This document shows, piece after piece, positions 26,032-34,346 of a DNA stretch of 64,000 nt. A program made the position numbers and the translations under genes. Source of the DNA: Acetobacter oryzoeni (lineage in GTDB: Bacteria > Pseudomonadota > Alphaproteobacteria > Acetobacterales > Acetobacteraceae); NCBI RefSeq assembly GCF_004014775.2, contig NZ_CP042808.1:2046001-2110000 (forward strand). Direction: 5' to 3'. Each line of letters opens with the position of its first letter. Position 1 is the stretch's first letter. Under the pieces are notes generated by a model. The model made no database searches and was not told the origin of the DNA. It saw nothing but the letters and a program-made list of their open reading frames with translations.

Positions 26032-27252
26032 TTATGCCATAACAATCGGCTTACGCACTGTCAGCAGCGAAATGAAGCCAGCGAAAATCAACGCAACTGA
26101 ACAACTATACCATGCCATATTAAAATTGCCTGTATATGACACAATATATCCTGTCAGAATTGGCGCTGTAAGCCCAATGGCATTGCTGAAAGTAAGCGTA
26201 ACCCCTGTAACGGATCCTATTTTCTGTCCATCCTGCAACATGTCGGCCAACATGGCTGTGTTGGCACCATTTGCTGCAATCAGACAGCAAAGAGACAGAG
26301 ATAAAATAATAAGGATAGGTGTTGCCTGATGAAAGAAAGGGAGAACACCAATCATCGCACTTCCCATAATACAAAACGCGACAATAAACCGGCGATGACT
26401 AGAATCTGAATGATTGCGGAATACAATGTGCTCCGCAATACGCCCTAAAATAATAGCTCCCACAGCGCCCAGTACATAACATCCTGCCGTACCACTCCCT
26501 GATCCAATAACATTAACATGTAGTTCATGAATAAGGTAAAATGGCACCCAGGACATCAATAGAAAATTCAGAAAGTTTTGAGTACACTGCACAACCAGAA
26601 TGCCGCAAAAGGTTGAAGATCGAAAGAGTGCACATACTTCTGAAAACCGAATAGGGCGAACACGCGGTTGCGCGGCAGTTTTAGCCGGATTTCTATAAAT
26701 CAGCCACCATGCAAGAGCCCAAACAAGCCCAATGGCACCCAAGGCCATAAATTCAAACCGCCACCCTACTTTTGCTATAAGATACGCGCCAGCAATTGTT
26801 CCCCCAGCCAACCCAATCTGCATACCGGTCAGCAATATGGTCATCACTGTTCCACGCTCATGCGGCTTGGCCCAGTTCCGAACTATAGTTGCCCCAACCC
26901 CGAATGTAGGAGCCTCTCCTACCCCCAACAGCATGCGTGATAAAATAAATTGAGTAACATTTTGTGTAAGTCCGCCAAGCACCATGGCACATGACCAAAC
27001 AGAAACAGCCAGACTACCAACCAAACGCGCGCCAACAAGATCCAGAAATATTGTTGAAGGCAAATTCAGCAAAAAATAAGACCACAGAAAGCTGGAAGAA
27101 ACCCACCCCATCTGCACGGAAGACAAGGAGAACTCCTGCCCCAATGCCGGAAGTGAAATAGAAAGAGCTGCGCGGTCTCCATAACTGATGACATACATCA
27201 GAAAAATCATAGTGAAGAATATGTATCTTGATGAACCTGCAGCCTTGTTCAT
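26032..27252 (-). CDS. MFS transporter, anion:cation symporter (ACS) type
   Basis: 406 residues, about 12 membrane helices. The N-terminus has ISYGDRAALSISLPALGQEF and QMGWVSSSFLWSYFLLNLPSTIFLDLVGAR, the pattern of ACS-family members that import organic acids such as hexuronates, glucarate or tartrate. The family motif region SRMLLGVGEAPTFG is present. The substrate is unknown. It is followed by a strong terminator and separated by 131 bp from the EamA gene on the same strand. Confidence 0.85.
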   Translation of the reverse strand: MNKAAGSSRYIFFTMIFLMYVISYGDRAALSISLPALGQEFSLSSVQMGWVSSSFLWSYFLLNLPSTIFLDLVGARLVGSLAVSVWSCAMVLGGLTQNVTQFILSRMLLGVGEAPTFGVGATIVRNWAKPHERGTVMTILLTGMQIGLAGGTIAGAYLIAKVGWRFEFMALGAIGLVWALAWWLIYRNPAKTAAQPRVRPIRFSEVCALFRSSTFCGILVVQCTQNFLNFLLMSWVPFYLIHELHVNVIGSGSGTAGCYVLGAVGAIILGRIAEHIVFRNHSDSSHRRFIVAFCIMGSAMIGVLPFFHQATPILIILSLSLCCLIAANGANTAMLADMLQDGQKIGSVTGVTLTFSNAIGLTAPILTGYIVSYTGNFNMAWYSCSVALIFAGFISLLTVRKPIVMA

Positions 27253-27383
27253 ATCTTCCTCTACCCTTCAACTTTATGGCTCCAAGAGCCACCCTGCATC
27301 GCGCAGATCATCAATATTACTTACGATACCGAAACATTATGGACGCAATTCACCCGTCTATAAAAGAAAAAACGTCTTTCATA

Positions 27384-28301
27384 TTATGCGCCAGAAGAAG
27401 ATTCTGTTTCTAAAACCACTTTTTGTTTTTGTGGTCGTTCATGCCTTAACATCCACAGGCCTGAACCAATAATCAGCAGACCACCTATAAACATGGCAAC
27501 ACCAGGTATCTCATGAAAACCTAGCCAGCCGATAAGAGCCGCCCAAATCAGACCGCAATATGCAAATGGCCCAATGGCTGAAACCTGAGCCGAAGCAAAA
27601 GCCTCTGTCTGCAACACCTGTGCAATGCCAGCAAAAGCACCAACTGCAATAAGGCATAATACATCAGCCCGTGTTGGCATCTGCCAGACAAAAGGTAGAG
27701 CTGCTGCTGTAGCAATTGTCATTAAAATGGCCTGCCACATTGCAATTGTTGTGCTTTTTTCCGTTGCTGAAAGCTGCCGGATCTGCATGGTTGTTAATGC
27801 CCCAACAGCGCCCTGCCCCAACGCAACAGCGTAAGCCCATGTAGGCACCGTACCATGTGCCGCTCCTAACAGACCCTTGCCGGTTGCAACAATAATAACC
27901 CCAACAAATCCGACACCTACCGCAACCCATCTTTGAACAGATGGCCGTTCATGCATGAATGGGATAGACAGCAAGATGAGAAACAGCGGCTGTGTATAAG
28001 AAAGAACCTGCTGTTCAGCTAACGGCAGATGAGTGACTGCCACAACAGTCATAATCATGCTGATAAGCCCCACAACAGAGCGAATAACATGGCCGCCAAA
28101 GTGGTGCGTTTTTAAAACCAGACCACCACGTAAAGCGATGGCAATAACAAACGGCATTGAAAAGAGATTTCTAAAAAAGACAATTTCAACAACAGAAAGT
28201 GTTGAACCTGTAATTTTTTGAAGCGCATTAAGCAGAGCCGTAAACAATGTTGCCAAGGCAAGAAAATAAGCGCCTCGCGCCAAATTATGCTGCATAGCCA
28301 T
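27384..28301 (-). CDS. EamA-family drug/metabolite transporter (DMT)
   Basis: 305 residues with ten predicted membrane helices in two EamA repeats (ARGAYFLALATLFTALLNALQK at the start; second repeat from about residue 160). Features of the RhaT/YdcZ-like group are seen in VVEIVFFRNLFSMPFVIAIA and GFVGVIIVATG. Members export amino acids or metabolites across the inner membrane. Together with the oxoprolinase genes downstream it could export glutamate-related compounds, but nothing in the sequence shows that. Confidence 0.85.
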   Translation of the reverse strand: MAMQHNLARGAYFLALATLFTALLNALQKITGSTLSVVEIVFFRNLFSMPFVIAIALRGGLVLKTHHFGGHVIRSVVGLISMIMTVVAVTHLPLAEQQVLSYTQPLFLILLSIPFMHERPSVQRWVAVGVGFVGVIIVATGKGLLGAAHGTVPTWAYAVALGQGAVGALTTMQIRQLSATEKSTTIAMWQAILMTIATAAALPFVWQMPTRADVLCLIAVGAFAGIAQVLQTEAFASAQVSAIGPFAYCGLIWAALIGWLGFHEIPGVAMFIGGLLIIGSGLWMLRHERPQKQKVVLETESSSGA

Positions 28302-28413
28302 TATTGCTCTGCTCCGGACAGAAACATATCCTCTTTTTTCTGTCCTTTTTTGCGCAAAATCATATCCTTTTTCTTACCGTATTTTCCACTGTTATCTGCC
28401 AGATAATGGCAGC

Positions 28414-29175
28414 TTACTCCGTATCCGCCGCAGCAATTCTTCCGCCCATGGCATGAACCTGAGTTGCAATGGCCTCTGCTAATTTATCGGAACCCGCCGT
28501 ATCACTATGCACAAGTATGGAACGTGATTTTATAGGTAATATTTTACCATCAATTGTCGTTACACTTCCTGTTTCCAAGAAGTTCTTTACACGCTCTTTA
28601 ACTTTATCAAGATCATGAATCACTGCCCCTTCCTCCCCACGTGGAACCAGAGCTCCGGTGGATTGATAGGCCCGATCTGCCAGAAAAAGATATCGCACAC
28701 GTAATCCTGCTTTTCTGGCAGCAAGATCGATGGGGTGCCCCTCCATAGCCAGCATAACCAGTTCAGGATCAATTTTTGCAATCACACGGGCTAAGCGGTC
28801 TGCTAAATCCTGATCAGCGTTGGCCATATTCCCAAAAGCAGCATGGTAACTTACATGCCCCACACGCATATCATGCCTTGCAGCAATCCCTTTCAGTGCG
28901 CCAATCTGATAAGCCAGCATCGCTTCCATTTCTTCTGGGCTGACCACCATATTGCGCCGACCAAACCCCATGCGATCTGGCAAACCGGGATGCGCCCCAA
29001 TGCTCACTCCCTGTTCCTTGGCTGCTTTTACCACGCGATCCATAATCAGATGATCACCTGCGTGAAAACCGCACGCGATGTTTGCAGATGAAATCACCTT
29101 CATCAGCGCATCATCATTGGCAACAGTCCACCGGCCAAAGCCTTCGCCAATATCAGCGTTCAAATCAATCTTCAT
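28414..29175 (-). CDS. pxpA: 5-oxoprolinase subunit A (LamB/YcsF family)
   Basis: 253 residues. The start MKIDLNADIGEGFGRW and the motif IACGFHAGDH are diagnostic of the LamB/YcsF family. PxpA is the catalytic partner in the ATP-dependent conversion of 5-oxoproline to glutamate carried out by PxpABC in many prokaryotes. Its start overlaps the stop of pxpC by 4 bp, and pxpC overlaps pxpB in the same way, so the genes are translationally coupled. It repairs 5-oxoproline that forms spontaneously from glutamine and glutathione breakdown. A 15-bp palindrome (TTATCTG-C-CAGATAA) lies just after the stop. Confidence 0.93.
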   Translation of the reverse strand: MKIDLNADIGEGFGRWTVANDDALMKVISSANIACGFHAGDHLIMDRVVKAAKEQGVSIGAHPGLPDRMGFGRRNMVVSPEEMEAMLAYQIGALKGIAARHDMRVGHVSYHAAFGNMANADQDLADRLARVIAKIDPELVMLAMEGHPIDLAARKAGLRVRYLFLADRAYQSTGALVPRGEEGAVIHDLDKVKERVKNFLETGSVTTIDGKILPIKSRSILVHSDTAGSDKLAEAIATQVHAMGGRIAAADTE

Positions 29176-30173
29176 GATTTTTTACCGGCTTTTCCGGCAT
29201 CCCTTCTGATGAGCGATTTTTTGTAAAGTGCCGCAATATCTTGAATATTGTTCAGATAGTCATCAACTTCTTGCATGGCCCGCAAGCCTTCTGCCTGATC
29301 GCATTGCTGGAACTGAATGTAACTTCCGATACGTGCCTGCGCGAGCCGCCACACATCAGCATCAATTACTGTTGCAATACGTGGGTAACCACCAGCAGTA
29401 TTGGCATCTGCCATCTGCACAATAGGCTCCCCAGCAGGAGGAACTTGAATAAGACCCGGAATGACACCGTAAGAACGTAATTCCACAGGGTGCTGCAGTT
29501 TCAGCGCGCCACCTTTTAGGCGGTACCCCAAACGGTTACTTTGCGCTGTGATTTGCCATGATGCATCCCAAAAATGCTTGCGAGAGTCTTCAGAAAACAA
29601 AAGATAATCCGTTGCCGGAATAACCCGTAATGTTACGGTTTTTTCCTTTTCACAGGTTACTTTCAATGCCTGCGATGGTGGAAGCGCCCCAAAGCCATCA
29701 GGCACACACCCTCCGACACATGCAAGATGATCCCCCTGTTCCAAGGGGCGGCCATGATAGCCACCAAATCCACCTCGCAATTGCGTGCTACGGGACCCAA
29801 GAACCTCCGGCACATTAATGCCACCACATACGCAAAGATACATCCGTGCACCAACGGTAGGATGATCAATTGTTAAAACATCTCCGTCTTGGGCAGACAC
29901 AACAAACCAAGGCAGGATTTTTCTTTCGCCAAGTGTGAGAGCACCTTCCCCACCTGTGACAACAAAACTAACTGCTTTGTCGAAACGAACCTTGAATGGA
30001 AATGTCTGCACCTCAATACAGGCAGCATTGGGCGCATTTTCCAACAGTGCATTGCCGCAGCGCAAAGCCAGCGGATCCATTGCTCCAGCAGTACTAACAC
30101 CCAGATGGCGATACCCAAACCGCCCTACATCCTGCACACTGTTGAGCACACCTGTTTCAAGAACTGTAATCAC
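29172..30173 (-). CDS. pxpC: 5-oxoprolinase subunit C (biotin-dependent carboxyltransferase-like)
   Basis: 333 residues, CT_A_B domain. LETGVLNSVQDVGRFGYRHLGVSTAGAMD is the family signature and VKVTGGEGALTL-like and GGYPRIATVIDADVWRLAQA segments follow. PxpC (KipA-like, formerly YbgK) forms the second half of an allophanate-hydrolase/urea-amidolyase-related unit with PxpB. Both junctions with neighbours are 4-bp overlaps. The enzyme name keeps the old annotation; the demonstrated activity in E. coli and B. subtilis is oxoprolinase. Confidence 0.93.
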   Translation of the reverse strand: MITVLETGVLNSVQDVGRFGYRHLGVSTAGAMDPLALRCGNALLENAPNAACIEVQTFPFKVRFDKAVSFVVTGGEGALTLGERKILPWFVVSAQDGDVLTIDHPTVGARMYLCVCGGINVPEVLGSRSTQLRGGFGGYHGRPLEQGDHLACVGGCVPDGFGALPPSQALKVTCEKEKTVTLRVIPATDYLLFSEDSRKHFWDASWQITAQSNRLGYRLKGGALKLQHPVELRSYGVIPGLIQVPPAGEPIVQMADANTAGGYPRIATVIDADVWRLAQARIGSYIQFQQCDQAEGLRAMQEVDDYLNNIQDIAALYKKSLIRRDAGKAGKKS

Positions 30174-30871
30174 ACTTCAATACTTTCGGCATAAAAGCGG
30201 ATCTGATCCCCCACAGCAAATAACGCTGGCGGATCACGCTCCGGATCAAACATCACAAGGTCTGTAAAGCCTATGGAATTCCAACCATTCGGCCCTGTCA
30301 GGGCTGATATACCTGCTTGTGGCCCGCCAATAGTGACTGTACCAGCAAGCATTTTCAAAGAAGGCACAGACTTGCGCGGTGTGGCAAGGCGTGGGTCCAA
30401 CCCATGCAGATAGCCAAAGCCGGGCACGCTGCCCAAGGCACATACTGTATAAAGGGGTGCCTGATGTAGGGTAATCACATCCTGCGTAGACATACCGCAA
30501 TGCTCTGCCACACGTGGCAGGTCACTCCCTAATTCCCCACCATAGCGCACGCCCACTTCAAACAAGCGGCCTTTGATATGCTTTTCTGGTAATGTTGCCC
30601 ATGCCTTGCGCAACCAGCCTGCCACAGCTTCCGGGTCTTCTGGCGGAACTGAAAAAATCAGCATCAGGTTGGTTACACCCGGCATAACTTCTTCAATATC
30701 TGCCCGATCTGCACAGGCATCCATCAACGCCCAGATACGCCGCTGACAAGCCAGAGTGAATGCACCGGGCGCTTCAAACAGCATAGCCCGCGTGCCGATC
30801 ATACTAATTGTTGGCGTATCCGCTGAATGCCCAAATGGAGTGTTTTCCAGCATAGAGATAGTATCTGTCAT
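30170..30871 (-). CDS. pxpB: 5-oxoprolinase subunit B (KipI family)
   Basis: 233 residues, CT_C_D domain. It is the first gene of pxpB-pxpC-pxpA. Conserved segments are GFGYLHGLDPRLATPRKSVPSLKMLAGTVTIGGPQAGI and GWNSIGFTDLVMFDPERDPPALF. PxpB pairs with PxpC; in B. subtilis the homologue KipI was first described as an inhibitor of sporulation kinase A. The region upstream is a 336-bp divergent promoter region shared with the SDR-accB-accC operon, with an inverted repeat 96 bp before the start codon. Confidence 0.93.
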   Translation of the reverse strand: MTDTISMLENTPFGHSADTPTISMIGTRAMLFEAPGAFTLACQRRIWALMDACADRADIEEVMPGVTNLMLIFSVPPEDPEAVAGWLRKAWATLPEKHIKGRLFEVGVRYGGELGSDLPRVAEHCGMSTQDVITLHQAPLYTVCALGSVPGFGYLHGLDPRLATPRKSVPSLKMLAGTVTIGGPQAGISALTGPNGWNSIGFTDLVMFDPERDPPALFAVGDQIRFYAESIEV

Positions 30872-30966
30872 GAATGTGCGGCCTTATCACCCCAAATGTG
30901 CTTGGAAGATAAACAACACGAGCACTGAAATAAGAAAGCTACCACCAAAGACATCCTGTTTTGCGG

Positions 30967-30989
30967 CGTTACGTATTGTATTCGTAACG
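30967..30989. promoter_or_regulatory. Inverted repeat CGTTACG / CGTAACG
   Basis: Perfect 7-bp arms spaced by nine bases (TATTGTATT), 96 bp before the pxpB start. Its length suits a dimeric regulator. The regulator is not identified. Confidence 0.5.
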
Positions 30990-31042
30990 ATAAAGGGAGA
31001 GAGCAAAGCCCGGCTAACATTATCTTTGTGTGGTGATATACA

Positions 31043-31092
31043 ATAATCTTATGACCAATTCACAACTTGGACGCATTGGATAATCTTATGAC
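31043..31092. repeat. Direct repeat ATAATCTTATGAC, twice, 37 bp apart
   Basis: Identical 13-mers at 31043-31055 and 31080-31092, in the promoter region of the SDR-accBC operon. Direct repeats at about 3.5 helical turns suggest tandem regulator sites. Confidence 0.45.
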
Positions 31093-31207
31093 GCAAGATC
31101 GAACTCATCTTGGTCAATGCATTATTTCGTCTCTAAAGTGAAATGACTTGGTGAATTCTGTTTTTATCATAAGCAGATTAATCCATATTTTATCGGGAAC
31201 TTATGCC

Positions 31208-31960
31208 ATGACAAATCAGCCCTACCGTACAGCACTTGTTACCGGCGCCTCATCTGGCATTGGCGCAGCAACCGTACGCCGCCTGCGAGAACTGGGGCTG
31301 GAAGTGCATGCTGTTGCGCGTGACAAGGCGCGTCTGGACAAGCTGGCAGAAGAAACGGGCTGCATTGTGCACGCTGCAAGTGTTGCCGATCTTGATGCCA
31401 TGGCTGCTATTTTCCAAGACCATGAAATTGATATTCTTATCAACAATGCTGGCCAGTCCCGCACAGGCAACATTACCAACACCACAGAAGAAGACATTGA
31501 TGGCCTGGTGGACATCAATCTGCGCGCTGTTCTGCAACTCACCCGCCTTGCCCTTCCCGGAATGATTGCACGTGACCGCGGCCATATTGTGAACATCACC
31601 TCCATTGCTGGGCATTATGCCTTTGCTGGTGGCAACACGGTTTATCATGCCACCAAGGCTGGCGTGCATTCGCTCTCTCAACAGCTCCGGTGTGATCTGT
31701 TCGGCAAGAATATTCGCGTTACAGAAGTTTCTCCTGCTCGTGTACAAACAGAAGTGTTTGGTCGCCTGATTGGGAATATGGAAGAAGCACAGCGCCGCTT
31801 CTTTGATGAATATGATTCACTGCTGCCAGAAGATTTAGCTAACTCCATTGCTTTTGCCATTACAGCACCGCAGCGCATGAATGTCAGCTTTATGGAAGTG
31901 CTGCCAACCATGCAGGTTGTGGGTGGCCTGAACTTCGCAAAGAAACCTACCAAAGCCTGA
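31208..31960 (+). CDS. SDR family oxidoreductase (YdfG-like)
   Basis: 250 residues from ATG 31208; the frame is open further upstream but this start has GGGA about ten bases ahead and fits the family. The NADP-binding motif is TGASSGIG, the NNAG motif is ILINNAG, and the catalytic residues appear in ITSIAG and YHATKAG. It resembles YdfG-type 3-hydroxy acid/serine dehydrogenases. It is the first gene of an operon with accB and accC (12 bp gap), and lies divergent to pxpBCA. How it connects to carboxylation is unclear. Confidence 0.88.
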   Translation: MTNQPYRTALVTGASSGIGAATVRRLRELGLEVHAVARDKARLDKLAEETGCIVHAASVADLDAMAAIFQDHEIDILINNAGQSRTGNITNTTEEDIDGLVDINLRAVLQLTRLALPGMIARDRGHIVNITSIAGHYAFAGGNTVYHATKAGVHSLSQQLRCDLFGKNIRVTEVSPARVQTEVFGRLIGNMEEAQRRFFDEYDSLLPEDLANSIAFAITAPQRMNVSFMEVLPTMQVVGGLNFAKKPTKA

Positions 31961-31972
31961 TAGCTGATAACC

Positions 31973-32422
31973 ATGGATACTCAAGCTCTTAAAGCGCTGA
32001 TAGACCTGTTTGGCCGTGCTCCGCTCCGTGAGCTTGAGATTTCGGATTGCGGCCAAACTGTTAAAATCACGCGGGCAAGGCAGGTACAGGCTTCAATGCC
32101 TCCTGCTTCTTCCCTTCCGGCAGCTCCACCAGTTGCCCCCACAACATCTTTGCCCCCTATAGAAAAAGCAGAAGCCAGCCCTCCCAAAGAATTACTGGTA
32201 ACTGCTCCCATGTATGGAACACTGCATCTTTCTCCTGCACCCGATGCACCGCCTTTTGTGGCTGTGGGAGACACTCTTCATGCCGGACAGCAAGTAGGTC
32301 TGATTGAAGCCATGAAAGTTTTTACACCCATCAAAACCGAGATTGCCGGACGTGTTGAAGCTATTTTAGTACCTGATGGCAGTGAAGTTGAGGCGCATCA
32401 GCCTCTGATGCGTCTATCATGA
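31973..32422 (+). CDS. accB: Biotin carboxyl carrier protein
   Basis: 149 residues, layout as AccB: an N-terminal helical domain (ALKALIDLFGRAPLRELEI), a Pro/Ala-rich linker (about 40-73) and a C-terminal biotinyl domain. The biotin-accepting Lys115 lies in IEAMKVFTPI. Its stop overlaps the start of accC by 4 bp. As a carrier it takes CO2 from biotin carboxylase to a carboxyltransferase. The genome very likely holds the housekeeping accBC elsewhere, so this set may serve the pxp genes or another carboxyltransferase; that is inference. Confidence 0.9.
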   Translation: MDTQALKALIDLFGRAPLRELEISDCGQTVKITRARQVQASMPPASSLPAAPPVAPTTSLPPIEKAEASPPKELLVTAPMYGTLHLSPAPDAPPFVAVGDTLHAGQQVGLIEAMKVFTPIKTEIAGRVEAILVPDGSEVEAHQPLMRLS

Positions 32423-33816
32423 GCGCGCCGCAGCGCTTTGGGCGCGTTCTAATTGCCAACCGGGGCGAAATTGCACTCCGCATTCAACGCGCCTGTCGGC
32501 AGCTTGGGTTAGAAACTGTTGCCGTTTATTCAGAAGCTGATGCTCAAAGCCGCCATGTTCTGGAAGCCGATATTGCATTATGCATCGGCCCGGCTTCTGC
32601 CGCACGCAGTTATCTGGACGCCGCTAGCATTATTCTAGCTGCAAAAGTGACTGGAGCCACTGCCATTCATCCTGGCTATGGATTTCTCTCAGAAAATGCT
32701 GATTTTGCAGAAGCCGTTGAAAAAGCAGGAATAACCTTTATTGGCCCTACGCCTGATTCTATCCGCCTGATGGGGGATAAAATTACGGCAAAACAGACCA
32801 TGCAAGCCTCTGGCGTACCCTGCGTGCCCGGATCTGATGGCCCATTACCAGAAGACGAAAATGCCATTCTGGACCTTGCCAATTCTGTGGGCTTTCCGGT
32901 TATTGTGAAGGCCTCTGGTGGTGGTGGTGGCCGCGGCATGCGGGTTGTGTGGTCTGCTGATGAACTTATCAAAGCTGTTGCCCTTACGCGCAAGGAAGCA
33001 CAGCAGGCGTTTGGCAACCCAACACTGTACCTTGAACGGTTTATGCAAAAACCCAGACATATTGAAATTCAGGTTCTGTGCGATACGCATGGCACCGCCT
33101 TATGGCTGGGAGCGCGCGATTGTTCCTTACAGCGTCGTCATCAGAAAGTGCTGGAAGAAGCGCCTCCTCCGGGTATTCCATCTGAACTTATTGCAGAAAT
33201 TGGTGCACGCTGTGCGCAGGCTTGCCGTAATATCGAGTACCGCGGTGCTGGCACGTTCGAATTCCTGTATGAAGACGGTATCTTTGCATTTATTGAAATG
33301 AATACGCGCCTACAGGTTGAGCACCCTATTACAGAAGAAACCACAGGCATTGATATTGTGTGTGCGCAAATTGAAATTGCGCAAGGCAAGCCGCTCATGA
33401 TAGCACAAAACGCTGTTCAGACATCTGGTCATGCCATTGAGTGCAGAATTAATGCTGAAGATCCCTTTACCTTTGCACCTTCCCCCGGCCAGATCAGCCA
33501 GTGGAATCTGCCCGGTGGGGCTGGTATTCGTATAGATACGCATATTGTTGCGGGCAGTGTGGTGCAGCCATATTATGATTCCTTGATTGCCAAGGTTATT
33601 GCGCGCGGAGCAACACGAGAAGAGGCCATTCAACGCCTAAAGGTTGCCCTTTCTGAAATGCAGGTTGAAACAATAGCAACCAATATTCCGCTCCATCAGG
33701 CATTACTGTGTGACCGGGATTTTCTGAAAGGTGGGGTTGATATCCACCATTTAGAACACTGGTTGGAAAAAAGGGAAAATCCTGATGACAAAGCCTCTGT
33801 CTCTGCCGACATTTGA
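32419..33816 (+). CDS. accC: Biotin carboxylase, AccC type
   Basis: 465 residues, normal for AccC. It uses ATP and bicarbonate to carboxylate the biotin on the carrier protein. Seen are the start RVLIANRGEIALRI, ATP-grasp glycine loop KASGGGGGRGMRVV, LERFMQKPRHIEIQVL, and EMNTRLQVEHPITEETTGID with active-site residues. It lies between accB (4-bp overlap) and a carrier-like gene that overlaps its 3' end by 32 bp in another frame. A second accBC set next to pxp genes suggests a dedicated, non-fatty-acid role. Confidence 0.93.
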   Translation: MSAPQRFGRVLIANRGEIALRIQRACRQLGLETVAVYSEADAQSRHVLEADIALCIGPASAARSYLDAASIILAAKVTGATAIHPGYGFLSENADFAEAVEKAGITFIGPTPDSIRLMGDKITAKQTMQASGVPCVPGSDGPLPEDENAILDLANSVGFPVIVKASGGGGGRGMRVVWSADELIKAVALTRKEAQQAFGNPTLYLERFMQKPRHIEIQVLCDTHGTALWLGARDCSLQRRHQKVLEEAPPPGIPSELIAEIGARCAQACRNIEYRGAGTFEFLYEDGIFAFIEMNTRLQVEHPITEETTGIDIVCAQIEIAQGKPLMIAQNAVQTSGHAIECRINAEDPFTFAPSPGQISQWNLPGGAGIRIDTHIVAGSVVQPYYDSLIAKVIARGATREEAIQRLKVALSEMQVETIATNIPLHQALLCDRDFLKGGVDIHHLEHWLEKRENPDDKASVSADI

Positions 33817-34249
33817 AAGCCTGCCCAATTCAGACGAAGTTGTGCAGATTAGCCAATGGCTACATGCAGCAGGCCTGAGTTCTCTGGAGCTTTCTAATGC
33901 ACAGGGCACGCATTTCCGTATTTGTGTTGAAACGGCTGAAATGCCTACGGATGGTTCTGAGCAACACAATGCTTTGGAACCATCATCACTCAACATACAA
34001 GCGGAAACAAATGTAACTGTTACAGCCCCCTATTTTGGTCATTTGTTACTGCACAATCCTGCTACAAAGGAAGCATTAGCACCTGTTGGAAGCTCTGTTT
34101 GCACAGGTGCAATTGTTGCCATATTGGAGATAGAAGACGTTACCATACCAGTTACAGCATCCAGTAATGGTATAGTTGCAGACGTTCTCGCTAAAGAAGG
34201 TGAGTTAATTGGATACGGTCAGCCTATTCTAACGCTTCAGTCTTCTTAA
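33785..34249 (+). CDS. Biotinyl-carrier-like protein lacking the biotin lysine
   Basis: 154 residues, alignable with the AccB two genes upstream over the full length. Compare QISQWLHAAGLSSLELS with ALIDLFGRAPLRELEIS, and VTAPYFGHLLLHNP with VTAPMYGTLHLSPA. At the modification site AccB has EAMKV, but this protein has EIEDV (115-119): Asp118 replaces the biotin lysine. No other lysine is in the hairpin, so it should not carry biotin or lipoyl. The start overlaps accC by 32 bp and AAGGGAA lies upstream. It may be a structural or regulatory partner of the carboxylase. It is a clear paralogue, and its function is unknown. Confidence 0.82.
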   Translation: MTKPLSLPTFESLPNSDEVVQISQWLHAAGLSSLELSNAQGTHFRICVETAEMPTDGSEQHNALEPSSLNIQAETNVTVTAPYFGHLLLHNPATKEALAPVGSSVCTGAIVAILEIEDVTIPVTASSNGIVADVLAKEGELIGYGQPILTLQSS

Positions 34250-34282
34250 TTTTTATTCTTTTCTAAAACCCCAGTAAGAGAA

Positions 34283-34319
34283 CAAAAAATAACCCCATCT
34301 CGTTAAGAAATGGGGTTAT
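34283..34319 (-). terminator. Rho-independent terminator (aminotransferase side; possibly bidirectional)
   Basis: Stem ATAACCCCAT / ATGGGGTTAT with an 11-base loop; on the minus strand it is followed by TTTTTTG. It sits between the carrier-like gene and the aminotransferase gene, which converge. Confidence 0.85.
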
Positions 34320-34346
34320 CTCAAAAGCCTTGCAGGCAAAAATCTC

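Larger units (their letters stand above)
30872..31207. other. Divergent intergenic region between pxpB and the SDR-accBC operon
   Basis: 336 bp without a gene. It contains an inverted repeat at 30967-30989 and a pair of 13-bp direct repeats at 31043 and 31080. Promoters for both operons must lie here; no clear -35/-10 pair can be fixed by eye. Confidence 0.6.

Noticed and set aside
28392..28406. Palindrome TTATCTG-C-CAGATAA after pxpA as a terminator
   Set aside because: Loop of one base and no U-tract; kept only as a remark under pxpA.
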